Below, one piece after another: positions 27,019 through 38,813 of a stretch of 64,000 bases of DNA. Positions within the stretch are counted from its first letter, which is position 1; each line of letters starts with the position of its first letter. Under the pieces are notes generated by a model, which ran no database searches, was not told the origin of the DNA, and saw only the letters and a list, made by a program, of their open reading frames with translations. This DNA is from Cobetia sp. L2A1. GTDB taxonomy: Bacteria; Pseudomonadota; Gammaproteobacteria; Pseudomonadales; Halomonadaceae. The stretch is from assembly GCF_009796845.1 (NCBI RefSeq), contig NZ_CP047025.1:3100001-3164000 (forward strand). Direction: 5' to 3'. Position numbers and translations under genes: made by a program.

Positions 27019-28875
27019 ATGTCAGTCAACCCGACCGTCGAGCGCGTGACCCAGCGCATCATTGAACGCTCCAGCGAGCGCCGTGCCGCCTACGAGCAGT
27101 TGATGGAAGCGCAGCAGCGACGCGGCGTGCACCGCTCAGAACTGTCTTGCGGCAATTTGGCGCACGGCTTTGCAGCCTGCGGCGAGACCGACAAGAATCG
27201 CCTCAAGCTGATGAACTCAGCCAATCTGGGTATCATTTCAGCCTATAACGACATGTTGTCGGCACATCAACCTTTCGAGGACTATCCGCGCATCATCAAG
27301 GAAGCGGTACAGGCCATGGGCTCTACCGCGCAGTTTGCCGGCGGTGTCCCAGCAATGTGTGACGGCGTGACCCAAGGTCAGCCGGGCATGGAGCTATCGC
27401 TATTCTCCCGTGACCTGATTGCCATGGCTGCCGCTGTCGGCCTGTCTCACAACATGTTTGATGGTGCGCTATTCCTTGGCGTTTGCGACAAGATCGTGCC
27501 GGGTCTGTTCATTGCGGCGGCACGCTTTGGCCATCTGCCCAGCCTCTTCGTACCTGCTGGCCCGATGCCTTCTGGCCTTCCCAATAACGAGAAGGCACGT
27601 GTTCGCCAGCTGTTCGCTGAAGGCAAGGTAGATCGCGATGCGCTGCTTGAAGCCGAATCTGCCTCTTACCATAGCGCGGGCACATGTACCTTCTATGGCA
27701 CTGCCAACTCCAACCAGCTGATGGTAGAGCTGATGGGTCTGCATCTGCCGGGTGCCTCCTTCGTGAATCCGGGCACTCCACTTCGCGAAGCACTGACGCG
27801 TCATGCTGCCGAGCAAACCATTCGCAATAGCGAAGTCGGCGGCGACTACCGCCCCTTCTATCGCCAGATTGATGCACGCGCCATCGTCAACGCCATGGTC
27901 GGCCTGCTGGCCTCCGGCGGCTCTACCAACCATACGCTGCATCTGGTCGCGATGGCCGGTGCTGCCGGCGTCACCATCACCTGGGATGATTTCACCGAGC
28001 TGTCTGCCGTGATTCCGAGTCTGACGCGCATCTATCCGAACGGTCAGGCTGATATCAATCACTTCCAGGCAGCAGGCGGCATGAGCTTCCTGATTCGCGA
28101 ACTCCTGAACGCTGGCATGTTGCACGACATCACGACTCAGGCTGGTGGCACTCTTGCCGACTACGCCCAGGAACCTTTCCTTGAGAATGGCAAGCTGGTC
28201 TGGAAAGACGGCCCGACGGACAGCCTGGATGAAGACGTTCTCCGCCCTGTCGCCAATCCGTTCGCGCCCACCGGTGGCCTGACCGTATTGGCTGGCAACC
28301 TGGGTCGCGGTGTCATCAAGGTATCCGCCGTCAAGGCAGAGCATCGTATTGTCGAAGCCCCGGTGCGCCTGTTCAGTGATCAGGACGAAATGAAAGCAGC
28401 CTTCGAAGCCGGCGAGCTGGAACAGGACATGGTCGTCGTCGTGCGCTATCAAGGGCCGCGTGCCAATGGCATGCCGGAATTGCACAAGCTGACGCCGTAT
28501 CTGGGCATTCTGCAAGATCGTGGCTACAAGGTGGCATTGGTCACCGATGGCCGCATGTCGGGTGCGTCTGGCAAGGTACCGGCAGCCATCCACATGACGC
28601 CGGAAGCCCTTGATGGCGGCCCGTTGGCCCGCCTGCGTGAAGGTGACCTCGTGCGCCTGGATGCCAATGCCGGCACGCTTGAAGCGTTGGTCAGCGAGAG
28701 CGAGTGGGACAGCCGTGATGCCGAGCACGTCAGCCGTGATACCTATCACCACGGTTTGGGTCGCGAATTGTTCTCCGGCATGCGCTCTCTGGTCGGTGGC
28801 GCAGAAGAAGGTGCCTCCAGCTTCGCTGGCTACGGCGATCTGCCGGGCAGTGGTCACGACCGCGACACGCACTGA
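27019..28875 (+). CDS. edd: phosphogluconate dehydratase
   Basis: Edd dehydrates 6-phosphogluconate to KDPG, the first dedicated Entner-Doudoroff step. The 618-aa protein has full length for the IlvD/Edd family, with [20 protein letters not shown] and GVCDKIVPG holding Fe-S cluster cysteines, [16 protein letters not shown], and [16 protein letters not shown] in the C-terminal domain. GAGGTAAGAG precedes the ATG. glk follows 13 bases after the stop and the mutarotase next, forming an operon. The KDPG aldolase gene is not in this window. Confidence 0.96.
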   Translation: MSVNPTVERVTQRIIERSSERRAAYEQLMEAQQRRGVHRSELSCGNLAHGFAACGETDKNRLKLMNSANLGIISAYNDMLSAHQPFEDYPRIIKEAVQAMGSTAQFAGGVPAMCDGVTQGQPGMELSLFSRDLIAMAAAVGLSHNMFDGALFLGVCDKIVPGLFIAAARFGHLPSLFVPAGPMPSGLPNNEKARVRQLFAEGKVDRDALLEAESASYHSAGTCTFYGTANSNQLMVELMGLHLPGASFVNPGTPLREALTRHAAEQTIRNSEVGGDYRPFYRQIDARAIVNAMVGLLASGGSTNHTLHLVAMAGAAGVTITWDDFTELSAVIPSLTRIYPNGQADINHFQAAGGMSFLIRELLNAGMLHDITTQAGGTLADYAQEPFLENGKLVWKDGPTDSLDEDVLRPVANPFAPTGGLTVLAGNLGRGVIKVSAVKAEHRIVEAPVRLFSDQDEMKAAFEAGELEQDMVVVVRYQGPRANGMPELHKLTPYLGILQDRGYKVALVTDGRMSGASGKVPAAIHMTPEALDGGPLARLREGDLVRLDANAGTLEALVSESEWDSRDAEHVSRDTYHHGLGRELFSGMRSLVGGAEEGASSFAGYGDLPGSGHDRDTH

Positions 28876-28888
28876 AGGCACCCGACCA

Positions 28889-29905
28889 ATGATTACTGAG
28901 TCGCCATCTCGCGTTGCTCTGGTCGGTGATATCGGTGGTACCAATGCCCGGCTGGCACTTGTCCAGTCGGGCAGCCACACACTGCATGAGATCCAGACGC
29001 TTGCCTGTGCCGATCATGTCGGTCTGGTGGATGCCATCCAGACCTATTATCAATCACTAGGCCTCACGCTAGAGAACCAACCGACGCAAGCGTGTCTCGC
29101 CTTCGCCTGCCCAGTGCACGATGAGCACGTGAAAATGACCAATAATCACTGGGAGTTCGACAAGTCTGACGTGCGCACCGCACTCAGACTTGAGCACTTC
29201 AAGTGTATTAACGATTTCACGGCCATGGCGCTGGGCGTACCGCACATTTCCACCAGCGAACGCATTGCTATCGGCGCTGAAGTGACTACAGGCACTGGGA
29301 ATGACGCCTCCCCACGCCTGGTGATTGGCCCCGGTACCGGGCTAGGCGTCGCGGGATTGGTTCGTGGTGCCCATAATTGGATTCCGCTGGCAACGGAAGG
29401 CGGGCATGTCGGCTTCGCACCGACCGATGATATCGAGGATGGCCTGCTCACCATCTTCCGCCGCTGGCACGGCCGCGTCTCGGTCGAACGCCTACTATGT
29501 GGCCAAGGAATGCTCGAGATCTATCAAGCACTCGGTGAGCTGCGTGGTCTACCGACACCACTGAAGAGCGCCGCTGGTGTCAGCCAGGCAGCACATGCCC
29601 AACACCATCAAGGCCAGCCGGATGACCCACTGGCCTTCGATGCGGTACTGCGCTTCATGAAGATTCTTGGCAACGTGGCGGGTGATGCCGCGCTGACATT
29701 AGGCGCGCGCGGCGGTGTCTATCTGTGTGGTGGCGTGCTGCCTCGCAACCTTGATCTGCTGACTCAGAGTGATTTCCGGCGTGCCTTCACCGACAAGAAC
29801 CGCATGAGTCGTTACAATGCCGCGATACCCACCTGGGTGGTAACCGCGCCGTGGACCGGTCTGCTGGGCGCTGCCGAGGCACTGCACAATGAAGAGGTGG
29901 CGTGA
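28889..29905 (+). CDS. glk: glucokinase
   Basis: A 338-aa bacterial glucokinase (ROK-unrelated, E. coli Glk type) that makes glucose 6-phosphate with ATP. LVGDIGGTNARLAL is the phosphate-binding loop near the N-terminus, NNHWEFD and FTAMALGVPH the sugar site, and GPGTGLGVAGL the adenosine loop. The frame is open far upstream inside edd, but the ATG at 28889 gives the family length and N-terminus. Thirteen bases separate it from edd and 44 from the mutarotase gene. Confidence 0.95.
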   Translation: MITESPSRVALVGDIGGTNARLALVQSGSHTLHEIQTLACADHVGLVDAIQTYYQSLGLTLENQPTQACLAFACPVHDEHVKMTNNHWEFDKSDVRTALRLEHFKCINDFTAMALGVPHISTSERIAIGAEVTTGTGNDASPRLVIGPGTGLGVAGLVRGAHNWIPLATEGGHVGFAPTDDIEDGLLTIFRRWHGRVSVERLLCGQGMLEIYQALGELRGLPTPLKSAAGVSQAAHAQHHQGQPDDPLAFDAVLRFMKILGNVAGDAALTLGARGGVYLCGGVLPRNLDLLTQSDFRRAFTDKNRMSRYNAAIPTWVVTAPWTGLLGAAEALHNEEVA

Positions 29906-29949
29906 TGCACTGTCATCCGCCGCCTCCTGAACCGTCGAGGTAGTCCGAG

Positions 29950-30828
29950 ATGATTCCCGAAAGCTTGCGCGCATTGGTCGATGCCACCGCTGACCAACGC
30001 AATGTCGAGTGGCAAGGCCGTACCCTGCTCATCATCAATCAGTCCTGGGGCGAACTGGTCGTCTGCCACCAAGGGGCTCAGGTGCTGCACTATCAGCCGA
30101 CCGGCGATTCACCGTGGCTATGGGTCACCGCAACGCCTGCTGCATTGCCGGGCAGCATTCGCGGTGGCATCCCATTGTGCTGGCCATGGTTTGCCGATGA
30201 ATACCCCGAAGGTGAAACCGAACTGCACGGCCCGGCACGCAAGGCTGGCTGGCGTATCGATGCCGTCGACGAAGGTGAGGAAAGCGTCGAAGTGCACGCT
30301 TCCCCCGACACCTCTTTGCATGCCGCGCTCACGCCACGCGTCGTCATCTTTGCCGGTCGGCAGTTCCTCAAGGTCGAACTGATCACCGAAAACCGCGGTG
30401 AAGTGCCGATCAAGATGACAGCCGCCCTGCACAGCTACTTTGCCGTGCCAGATGCCTTCAAGTGCCGTGTGACCGGCCTCGCCGGCGCCAGCTATCTGGA
30501 CAAGCGCCAGGACTTCTCACGCTTCGATCAACAGGGTGAGCTGGGAATACGTGGCCCGCTCGATCGCATCTATCAGTCCAGCAAGATCCAGGTACTGGAA
30601 GACGGTCAGCGCCGATTGCGTATCGCCAAACAGGGCTCCGATTCCACCGTGGTCTGGCATCCGGGCGATGCACCACCGGCAGATACCAGCGTCGAAGATG
30701 CCCGTGGCTTCCTGTGTGTCGAAACTGCCTGTACGCGCCTTGACCCGGTCTGGCTACCACCGGGTGCACAGCACCTGCTGGTTCAGCATATTTCACCGCT
30801 GATGGATGATGAGACAGGTAACGACTGA
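29950..30828 (+). CDS. D-hexose-6-phosphate mutarotase (YeaD type)
   Basis: A 292-aa member of the aldose-1-epimerase fold, YeaD subgroup, which interconverts the anomers of glucose 6-phosphate and related sugars. Family motifs are RGGIPLCWPWF, ELHGPARKAGWRI with the catalytic-side His, ALHSYFAVPD and CVETACTR. GTCGAGGTAGTCCGAG lies upstream of the ATG. Its place after glk fits a role in supplying the right anomer to the next enzyme. The operon ends at the stem at 30834. Confidence 0.9.
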   Translation: MIPESLRALVDATADQRNVEWQGRTLLIINQSWGELVVCHQGAQVLHYQPTGDSPWLWVTATPAALPGSIRGGIPLCWPWFADEYPEGETELHGPARKAGWRIDAVDEGEESVEVHASPDTSLHAALTPRVVIFAGRQFLKVELITENRGEVPIKMTAALHSYFAVPDAFKCRVTGLAGASYLDKRQDFSRFDQQGELGIRGPLDRIYQSSKIQVLEDGQRRLRIAKQGSDSTVVWHPGDAPPADTSVEDARGFLCVETACTRLDPVWLPPGAQHLLVQHISPLMDDETGND

Positions 30829-30833
30829 CAATC

Positions 30834-30866
30834 ACCTGCCATGCTTACCACTTCCGCATGGCAGGT
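30834..30866 (+). terminator. stem-loop at the end of the edd-glk-mutarotase operon
   Basis: ACCTGCCATGC and its exact complement flank an 11-base loop, six bases past the stop. The following ATTCTTG is a poor U-tract, so termination may be partial and reach pgi. Confidence 0.65.
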
Positions 30867-31031
30867 ATTCTTGCTGACAGGTCAATTGGCTGCTCATTGA
30901 CTGAATCGTGTCATTCATTTTCGACACGCAAGCCAGATAGCGTTGACGTGAGACAGGAGTGCGCTGTCTGGCACCGGAATGCTGCTTACGCCAACGTTTG
31001 ATCTCCAACAACCAACACGATGGACACACCC

Positions 31032-32734
<1,703 letters not shown>

Positions 32735-32735
<1 letters not shown>

Positions 32736-33718
32736 TGACCCCTGTAATCGCGTTTGGTGAAGCGCTGGTCGACATGCTGTCCAACAAGCTTGGCAATGTG
32801 TCTGTCGAGCAGGAAACCTTCACTCCGTACGCGGGTGGTGCACCGGCCAATGTCGCCGTTGCCTGCGCACGTCTCGGCTTGCCCAGCCACTTCGTCGGCA
32901 TGCTTGGCTGCGATAGCTTTGGCGACTTCCTGCATGAAGAGCTGAGTGCCCATGGCGTACGTCTGGACCATGTAAAACGGACAAGCGAAGCGCGTACCGC
33001 CCTCGCCTTCGTCTCACGTGATGACGAGGGAGAGCGCCAGTTTGATTTCTATCGTCCGCCGGCGGCTGACTTGCTGTTCCGTCCGGAGCACGCCGGCCCT
33101 GAACTCTTCGCCACTGCGGCCATCTTCCACCTGTGCAGCAACAGCCTGACGGAAAGCGCCATTGCGGATACCAGCTTCGTACTGGCTTCTCGCGCACGCG
33201 CTGCGGGCTCACTGGTCAGTGTCGATGCCAACCTCCGACACAACCTGTGGCCAAACCAGCAGATTGATGTAGCACTAGTCACCCGCTTGCTCGATAACGC
33301 CGATATCCTGAAGCTGTCACAGGAAGAAGTGGATGCGCTGACTCAAGGGCAAGAAGAGTCAGCATGGCTGCAGGCGCGTCTGACAGCCGGTGTGCGTCTT
33401 ATCGTGCTGACAGATGGCCCTGGCACCATTCGTGCCTTGGTGCGCGGACAGAGTGATGAAGCACGGACCATCAGTGTCACTCCGCCTATCGTCAAGGCAG
33501 TGGACACGACAGCCGGAGGCGACGCCTTCATCGGCGGCTTTCTCTCCGCCATCAGTGAGGCAGGCATCAATGCAGCACAGCTGGCAGACTGGTGTGAAGA
33601 TGAAAGCAACCTGCAGGGCGCACTAGCACGCGCTGCAGCGTGTGGCGCCTTTGCCGTCACACGCCCGGGTGCCTATTCTGCATTGCCGACACGAGAAGAT
33701 CTGATCACTCTCATCTAA
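32735..33718 (+). CDS. PfkB-family carbohydrate kinase, probable fructokinase
   Basis: A 327-aa ribokinase-fold kinase. PfkB signature 1 is YAGGAPANVAVACARLG (about 29-45) and signature 2 is DTTAGGDAFIGGFLSAI (about 252-268) with the catalytic Asp. The tight coupling to pgi points to fructose as substrate, giving fructose 6-phosphate that Pgi converts to glucose 6-phosphate for the Entner-Doudoroff route; the substrate is thus inferred from context. GGGAGCC lies within the pgi 3' end as ribosome-binding site. Confidence 0.9.
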
Positions 33719-33751
33719 TCGTGCCGCTGCACCATGTAAAATGGCCGTGAC

Positions 33752-33792
33752 AAAAAAGCCTCGATGATCGAAAGATCATCGAGGCTTTTTTT
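33752..33792 (+). terminator. Rho-independent terminator of the pgi-fructokinase operon
   Basis: AAAAAAGCCTCGATGATC and its complement around GAAA, followed by seven T. Strong on both strands. Confidence 0.93.
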
Positions 33793-33893
33793 GATCTTTT
33801 CCGCCTGCCAGACAACATAACATTGGCTTCATCCCGGCACGCGCCAGAAAAAATGACAGGAAGATCGCCTGTCGTCGAGAGAACGCGAGACAT

Positions 33894-33922
33894 AAAAAAG
33901 CCGGCCCCGTGGGACCGGCTTT
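33894..33922 (-). terminator. Rho-independent terminator of the porin gene
   Basis: On the minus strand GCCGGTCCC-ACG-GGGCCGGC is followed by six T, about 30 bases after the porin stop. Confidence 0.88.
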
Positions 33923-33951
33923 CATTAGCTTGCTAGACAGTGAAGCGTGTC

Positions 33952-35022
33952 TTAGAAACCGTAGTAGATGCCGACTGCAGCGCCGTCGCCATCGTCGCCA
34001 TCACGATCATACTGGGCGTATTCAATGTAGGTGTACATCGCGGAAGAGATGTTGTAAGTCACACCCAGGTTGAATTCGTTGTACGAATGGTCGCTGCCAT
34101 CGCCAGCGTCGGAATCAGCACTGATGTACTGGTATGCGTTGGATTCAGCATCAACATACTGGTAGGCGCCGTAGACATCGCCCATACCGTAGCCGTAGCG
34201 CGCGCCGATACCGTAGTAATCAACATCAGCATCTTCGTCATCTGCATCAAAGCGTTCAGCTTTGACAGAGATACGCAGCGCATCAACGGTGTACTGAGCA
34301 TTCAAGCCGTACTGCTCACCGATATCACCAGTAGAGCCTGTGCCTTCAGCTGTTCCATCGAACTGACCAAGGTCGTCATACACGGCAGCGATGGAGAAAG
34401 CACCGACAGTGTACTTACCACCGGCGAAGAAGGACGCCTGATTGGAATCAGTGACGTTCTCACTTTCAGCATCACCTTCAAAGTTTGTACCAACAGCGAA
34501 CTGCATGCCGCTCATGACCGGAGACATGTACTGCAGTTTGTTGCCTTCGCGAGTCTGGCTGGATCCATCACCCTTCAGGATCTGACCGCTTGAATCAGAC
34601 AGGTCGAAGTATTCGTTGTTGGACAGCGGATCCTGGACCCAGTCATCAACCAACTGATCCCAAGAACCGATACGTGCGTCACCGAAGGAACCCTTGGCGC
34701 CGAGGTAAGTCTGGTCGCCGTCATTAACGCCGCCATTGCTACCTTTGGATTCGTCAGCGTTGAATTCGAACTCAGCCTTGAAGTAACCAACGATGTCGTC
34801 GTTGATCTTGTGCTCACCTTTGACACCCAAGGTAGAACCGTTATCGGTCAGCTCGCCATCAGCGTCTCCACCCAGAGAATCGGTGTAGGCGTAAACCAGC
34901 TGGAGGTTACCGTACAGGTCAAGCTTGGTGCCGTCCTGATTATAGACGGTAGCAGCAGATGCAGAAGTAGAAGCCAGAGCAACAGCGCCGGCGATGGCAG
35001 TAGCCAGAAGTGTCTTTTTCAT
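33952..35022 (-). CDS. Gram-negative general porin, strongly acidic
   Basis: A 356-aa outer-membrane protein. The signal peptide MKKTLLATAIAGAVALASTSASA is cleaved after residue 23, then YNQDGTKLDLYGNLQL starts the first beta strand, LQYMSPVMSGMQF is a family motif and the last residue is Phe, as needed for BamA-dependent assembly. The chain is very rich in Asp and Glu, typical of halophile surface proteins. AAGGAATT precedes the ATG. It lies next to the TRAP transporter but has its own terminator; joint function is not indicated. Confidence 0.92.
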   Translation of the reverse strand: MKKTLLATAIAGAVALASTSASAATVYNQDGTKLDLYGNLQLVYAYTDSLGGDADGELTDNGSTLGVKGEHKINDDIVGYFKAEFEFNADESKGSNGGVNDGDQTYLGAKGSFGDARIGSWDQLVDDWVQDPLSNNEYFDLSDSSGQILKGDGSSQTREGNKLQYMSPVMSGMQFAVGTNFEGDAESENVTDSNQASFFAGGKYTVGAFSIAAVYDDLGQFDGTAEGTGSTGDIGEQYGLNAQYTVDALRISVKAERFDADDEDADVDYYGIGARYGYGMGDVYGAYQYVDAESNAYQYISADSDAGDGSDHSYNEFNLGVTYNISSAMYTYIEYAQYDRDGDDGDGAAVGIYYGF

Positions 35023-35688
35023 CGCGATAATTCCTTAACTAGCGTTAACTGTTCGATCGTGTCTGCCGGTGGCAGTGGCCGGGGTTCCGGGCGCTTGATG
35101 ACGCCTCTAAAACCCGGTGGCCTTGTTATTATCCAATGCTCGCAGGGAAACCATATACCGGGCTTTCAGGATGTGCAACAGAAAAAAACACTGTTTTCGA
35201 TCACTTGTCCTGAACCTATACGCCGGTCGAATGTCTGGCGTGCCTACACTCTAGTGCTTGAGAATGAAGGATTCATGACAACCACGGCTTTTCTCAAGGG
35301 TTCTCGATACATCGCTCACGACTGACGATTAGCGTGCGGCATTCAATGACGAATTTTTTCATTCACTACAAAAGTAGTACGCCATATCGCGATAAATGCA
35401 TCACCTCATGAGACACACATCATGAAACGCACCCGCCCCCTACCCCTCGTTATTCATCACTTTTGTTATTCAAGAGTCTGAATACGCCAATTGATCTCCT
35501 TCCGAGATACTCTCGACTCATCTCAATGCCACGCAAGAGGTGTGGGCCATGATGCCAGCAAGGAGGTGCCAAAAAAGAAATACCCCGGCCACTGCATTAC
35601 GTGGCTGGGGAAAGTACTTGATGATAATGAATGAGTTACCACATGGGCCGAGAAAAATCTCCTCGTCTGCTTTCCTCTGAATGACTCA
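35023..35688. other. long intergenic region upstream of the porin gene
   Basis: About 550 bases separate the porin start from the TRAP terminator at 35571-35610. I see no gene on either strand. An AT-rich part at 35340-35400 containing AATTTTTTCATTCACTACAA may hold promoter or regulator sites, as is common for osmoregulated porins. Confidence 0.5.
35571..35610 (-). terminator. Rho-independent terminator of the TRAP operon
   Basis: On the minus strand CCCCAGCCAC-GTAATGCA-GTGGCCGGGG is followed by TATTTCTTTTTT. The stem has one G-T pair. It lies about 80 bases after the dctM stop. Confidence 0.85.
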
Positions 35689-37074
35689 TTAACCACTCAA
35701 CAAGTTAGGCAGGAACAGCGAAATGGACGGCACATAGGTAATCAGCACCAGGAACAGCAACAACAGCGATAGCCACGGCAGCGCCGCCCGGATGACCCAT
35801 GTCATCGGTTTGCCAGTAATGCCCGCCGTGACAAAGAGATTGAGCCCCACTGGGGGTGTCAGCATGCCGATCTCCATGTTGACGACCATGATGATACCCA
35901 GGTGGATCGGGTCGATACCCAGTTGCATGGCAATCGGGAACAGAATGGGCGCCATGATCAACAGGATAGCGGAGGGTTCCATGAAGTTGCCTGCCGCCAG
36001 CAATAACAGGTTCATGACAATCAGGAAGCCCCACGCTGGCAGCCCCCAGCCAATGATGGTCTCGGCGATGGTGTGCGGAATGCGCTCAGTCGTCAGCACG
36101 TGAGCAAACAGCATGGCATTGGCGATGATGAACAGCAGCATCATCGAAACTCGCGCGCCATCCAACACGACCTTGTTGACCTCCTTGTCCGTAAACGAGC
36201 CAATCAGCCCTGCCGGTACCTGCCAGAGTGCGCGTAATCCCGCCACACCCCAAGCCTCCCCCCCTCTGCGCCATGGCACGTCTTTCAATGGCCCCATGTC
36301 ACGATATCCGACCACCGCAATGAACCAGGCGTAGACTGTTGCCACCGCGGCAGCTTCTGTCGGGCTTGCTACACCACCATAGATCGAGCCCAGCACGATC
36401 ACGATCAACATCAAGCCGCCCAGCGCCACGACACCTGAGCGAGCCAGCGCACGGAAACCGGGGAATGGCTGTGATGGCAGCTTCTTGATACGTGCCGCAA
36501 TATAGATAGCCACCATCAAAATACCGCCCATCAGCAATCCCGGAATCAGGCCCGCCATGAACATCTTGGCCGCAGAGACTTCCGTGGCGGCCGAGTACAC
36601 CAGCATGACGATGGAAGGCGGAATCAGGATGCCAAGTGTGCCGGCATTGGTGATCACCCCAGCGGCGAATGACTCGCTATAGCCTTGACGCACCATGCCC
36701 GCGATGACGATGGAGCCGATGGCCGCCACCGTCGCGGGAGACGAGCCGGAGACGGCCGCGAACAGCATGCATGCCAGCACTGACGCCATCGCCAGCCCAC
36801 CGCTTACATGCCCAATCGCATCAGTGGCGAAGGTAATCAGGCGACGTGCGACACCACCGGTCGAGAGAAAGGTACTGGAGAGTATGAAGAAGGGAATCGC
36901 CAACAGGGTGTAATGATGCGACAGCGCTTCAAACAGCTTTATGGCCACTGACCCTAGTGAGTCACTCGAGAACAGCAGGATAGTCGTGACGCTAGAGAAG
37001 CCCAGTGCAAAGGCAATCGGCATGCCGAGAAAAATGCCGCCAAACAGCAGCGCAAACAATGTGGCTATGGTCAT
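35689..37074 (-). CDS. dctM: TRAP transporter large permease, DctM type
   Basis: A 461-aa membrane protein with about twelve hydrophobic segments, the main transport subunit of a TRAP system driven by the sodium gradient. Family motifs are GMPIAFALGFSS near the start, GSSPATVAAIGSIVIAGM and the NAGTLGILIPPS motif, and NMEIGMLTPPVGLNLFV near the end. The central cytoplasmic loop around 265-310 is longer than in short members. The start overlaps the dctQ stop (ATGA), as usual for coupled QM genes. Confidence 0.95.
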   Translation of the reverse strand: MTIATLFALLFGGIFLGMPIAFALGFSSVTTILLFSSDSLGSVAIKLFEALSHHYTLLAIPFFILSSTFLSTGGVARRLITFATDAIGHVSGGLAMASVLACMLFAAVSGSSPATVAAIGSIVIAGMVRQGYSESFAAGVITNAGTLGILIPPSIVMLVYSAATEVSAAKMFMAGLIPGLLMGGILMVAIYIAARIKKLPSQPFPGFRALARSGVVALGGLMLIVIVLGSIYGGVASPTEAAAVATVYAWFIAVVGYRDMGPLKDVPWRRGGEAWGVAGLRALWQVPAGLIGSFTDKEVNKVVLDGARVSMMLLFIIANAMLFAHVLTTERIPHTIAETIIGWGLPAWGFLIVMNLLLLAAGNFMEPSAILLIMAPILFPIAMQLGIDPIHLGIIMVVNMEIGMLTPPVGLNLFVTAGITGKPMTWVIRAALPWLSLLLLFLVLITYVPSISLFLPNLLSG

Positions 37075-37643
37075 CGCGGGATTCCTTGATCACTGTCAGC
37101 CCTGTCTTGATCAACAGCACCCTCCGTCTGAACCAGGTGCATGCTGTCTTCGCCTTCATCATGGAAACCAAAGCCGCTAGCCTCACCACGAATCACCTTC
37201 CAGCCCAATACCGCGAAACGTAGCATCAGCAGTAACAGTGCGATCGGTAAAATAATCAGGGCATACCACTTGGGCACCGGAATATCGTCGAGCTCGATAC
37301 CGATCAACTGCATCAGAGAAATATATTCATAACTGCCCACCAACAGCATCACGCAGTACGCCATGCACACGACCAGGGCGATCAACGTCGTAATGCGTTG
37401 CCATAGCATCGGCATCATCTTGACCACGACATCCACACCGATATGCGCGCCCTGCTTGACGCCCCACGAGACACCGACCAACACGAACCAGCCCGCGAGA
37501 TACAGCGTGGCTTCCTGCGACCAGCTGATGCCGGTATTGAAGACGAAGCGCAATACCACTTCGACAAAGACCAGCAGCACCATCGCTACCAGCAGCAGCG
37601 AGAACAGTATCTCTTCTGCCTTGTGAAGCCATCTTAGGATCAT
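37071..37643 (-). CDS. dctQ: TRAP transporter small permease, DctQ type
   Basis: A 190-aa protein with four hydrophobic segments and the family motifs VVLRFVFNTGISWSQE and GVSWGVKQGAHIGVD. It pairs with DctM. GAGGACA lies eight bases before the ATG at 37643, which decides the start over the ATG at 37679. The C-terminal 30 residues are an acidic cytoplasmic tail. It overlaps dctM by four bases and lies 180 bases after dctP. Confidence 0.92.
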   Translation of the reverse strand: MILRWLHKAEEILFSLLLVAMVLLVFVEVVLRFVFNTGISWSQEATLYLAGWFVLVGVSWGVKQGAHIGVDVVVKMMPMLWQRITTLIALVVCMAYCVMLLVGSYEYISLMQLIGIELDDIPVPKWYALIILPIALLLLMLRFAVLGWKVIRGEASGFGFHDEGEDSMHLVQTEGAVDQDRADSDQGIPR

Positions 37644-37753
37644 GGCAATGTCCTCGTGTCGCCCTGCTCTCTCGATCATGCATCAGGAGAATGGCGCCAC
37701 TTCATATGTAGGTGCAGATAGAGAGGTGTCGACAAGACAAGGCAACGCTGTCT

Positions 37754-37811
37754 ATCTGTCAGATACGATTACCCCACCTGAAAAGTGCCTTTGCATCGGC
37801 ATCTGTCAGAT
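37754..37811. repeat. two identical 11-bp palindromes between dctP and dctQ
   Basis: ATCTGTCAGAT occurs at 37754-37764 and 37801-37811, 47 bases apart, just downstream of the dctP stop on the minus strand. Each copy is self-complementary around a central T. The role is unknown; candidates are a regulator site or an RNA processing or stability element that sets the ratio of binding protein to permease. Confidence 0.6.
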
Positions 37812-37823
37812 GGGGCAAACGGA

Positions 37824-38813
37824 TTACTGGTTCGCAGCTTCGGCAGCATCAACGATGTTCTGACCGATGTCGTCGGCAAACTCACCCCATACCGGCTTCA
37901 TGGCATCTACCCACTGCTGACGCTGAGCAGCGTCGAGCATGACAATTTCACTTTGGCCCGAAGCGATGATGGCCTGCTTGGCCTCTTCATTCTTGGCTTC
38001 AGACAGCTCGTTGCCATAGACGATGGCTTCATCAAGCGCAGATTTGACCTCGCCACGCACATCATCTGGCAAGCCTTCCCAGAAGCGGGCAGAGGAGACC
38101 ACCATGTAGTCCAGCACACCGTGATTGGACTCGGTGATGTACGGCTGCACCTCAAAGAACTTCTGTGAATAGATATTGGAGTACGTGTTCTCCTGACCAT
38201 CAATGGCACGGGTCTGCAGCAGAATGAAAACTTCCGAGAACGGTTTTTTCAGCGAGATAGCATCAATGGCTTCAAACTGCGCCTCGAGCACATCAGAGGT
38301 CATGATGCGGAATTTCTTGCCACTGGCATCTTCCGGCACCGTAAGCGGCGAAGAAGCGGACAACTGCTTCATGCCGTTATGCAAATAACCCAGGCCGACC
38401 AGCCCTTTTGATTCGAGCGATGTCAGCAGCGACTGACCTATCTCGCTTGCCTGGAAGCTTTCCACGGCCGCCATGTCCTTGAACAGGAAGGGCAGATCAA
38501 AGACCTGCAGCTGATCAGTGTATTTCTGGAATTTGGACAGTGACGGCGCGGCCAGCTGAACATCGCCTAGCAGCATCGCCTCCAGCACCTTGTCATCGCC
38601 ATACAACTGAGAGCTGGGATATAGCTCGACATCTACCTTGTCGCCGAGTCGCTCTTCTACCAGCTGCTGGAATTTCTTGGCCATCTGGCCCTTCGGCGTA
38701 TTCTCCGCCACCACATGCGAAAACTTGATGGTGATCGGATCAGCCATGACAGTGGTCGAGGCGAATAGAATGGCAGCGCTTAATGCGGTTAGCGCTGGCT
38801 TGAAAAGGCGCAT
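37824..38813 (-). CDS. dctP: TRAP transporter substrate-binding protein, DctP type
   Basis: A 329-aa periplasmic protein with a signal peptide cleaved near VMA at residue 24. ITIKFSHVVAENTPKGQMA is the standard DctP start, and FRIMTSDVLEAQFEAIDA, FSEVFILLQTRAIDGQENTYSNIYSQKF form the ligand-clamping core with the conserved Arg that binds a carboxylate. It resembles C4-dicarboxylate-binding members, but the ligand is inferred. AGAGGAACTGCC precedes the ATG. First gene of the dctPQM operon; no DctBD-type two-component system is nearby. Confidence 0.95.
   Translation of the reverse strand: MRLFKPALTALSAAILFASTTVMADPITIKFSHVVAENTPKGQMAKKFQQLVEERLGDKVDVELYPSSQLYGDDKVLEAMLLGDVQLAAPSLSKFQKYTDQLQVFDLPFLFKDMAAVESFQASEIGQSLLTSLESKGLVGLGYLHNGMKQLSASSPLTVPEDASGKKFRIMTSDVLEAQFEAIDAISLKKPFSEVFILLQTRAIDGQENTYSNIYSQKFFEVQPYITESNHGVLDYMVVSSARFWEGLPDDVRGEVKSALDEAIVYGNELSEAKNEEAKQAIIASGQSEIVMLDAAQRQQWVDAMKPVWGEFADDIGQNIVDAAEAANQ

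Noticed and set aside
27469..28980. 503-codon open frame on the minus strand
   Set aside because: It lies antisense to edd, has no recognisable domain, and its composition mirrors the biased codon use of edd.
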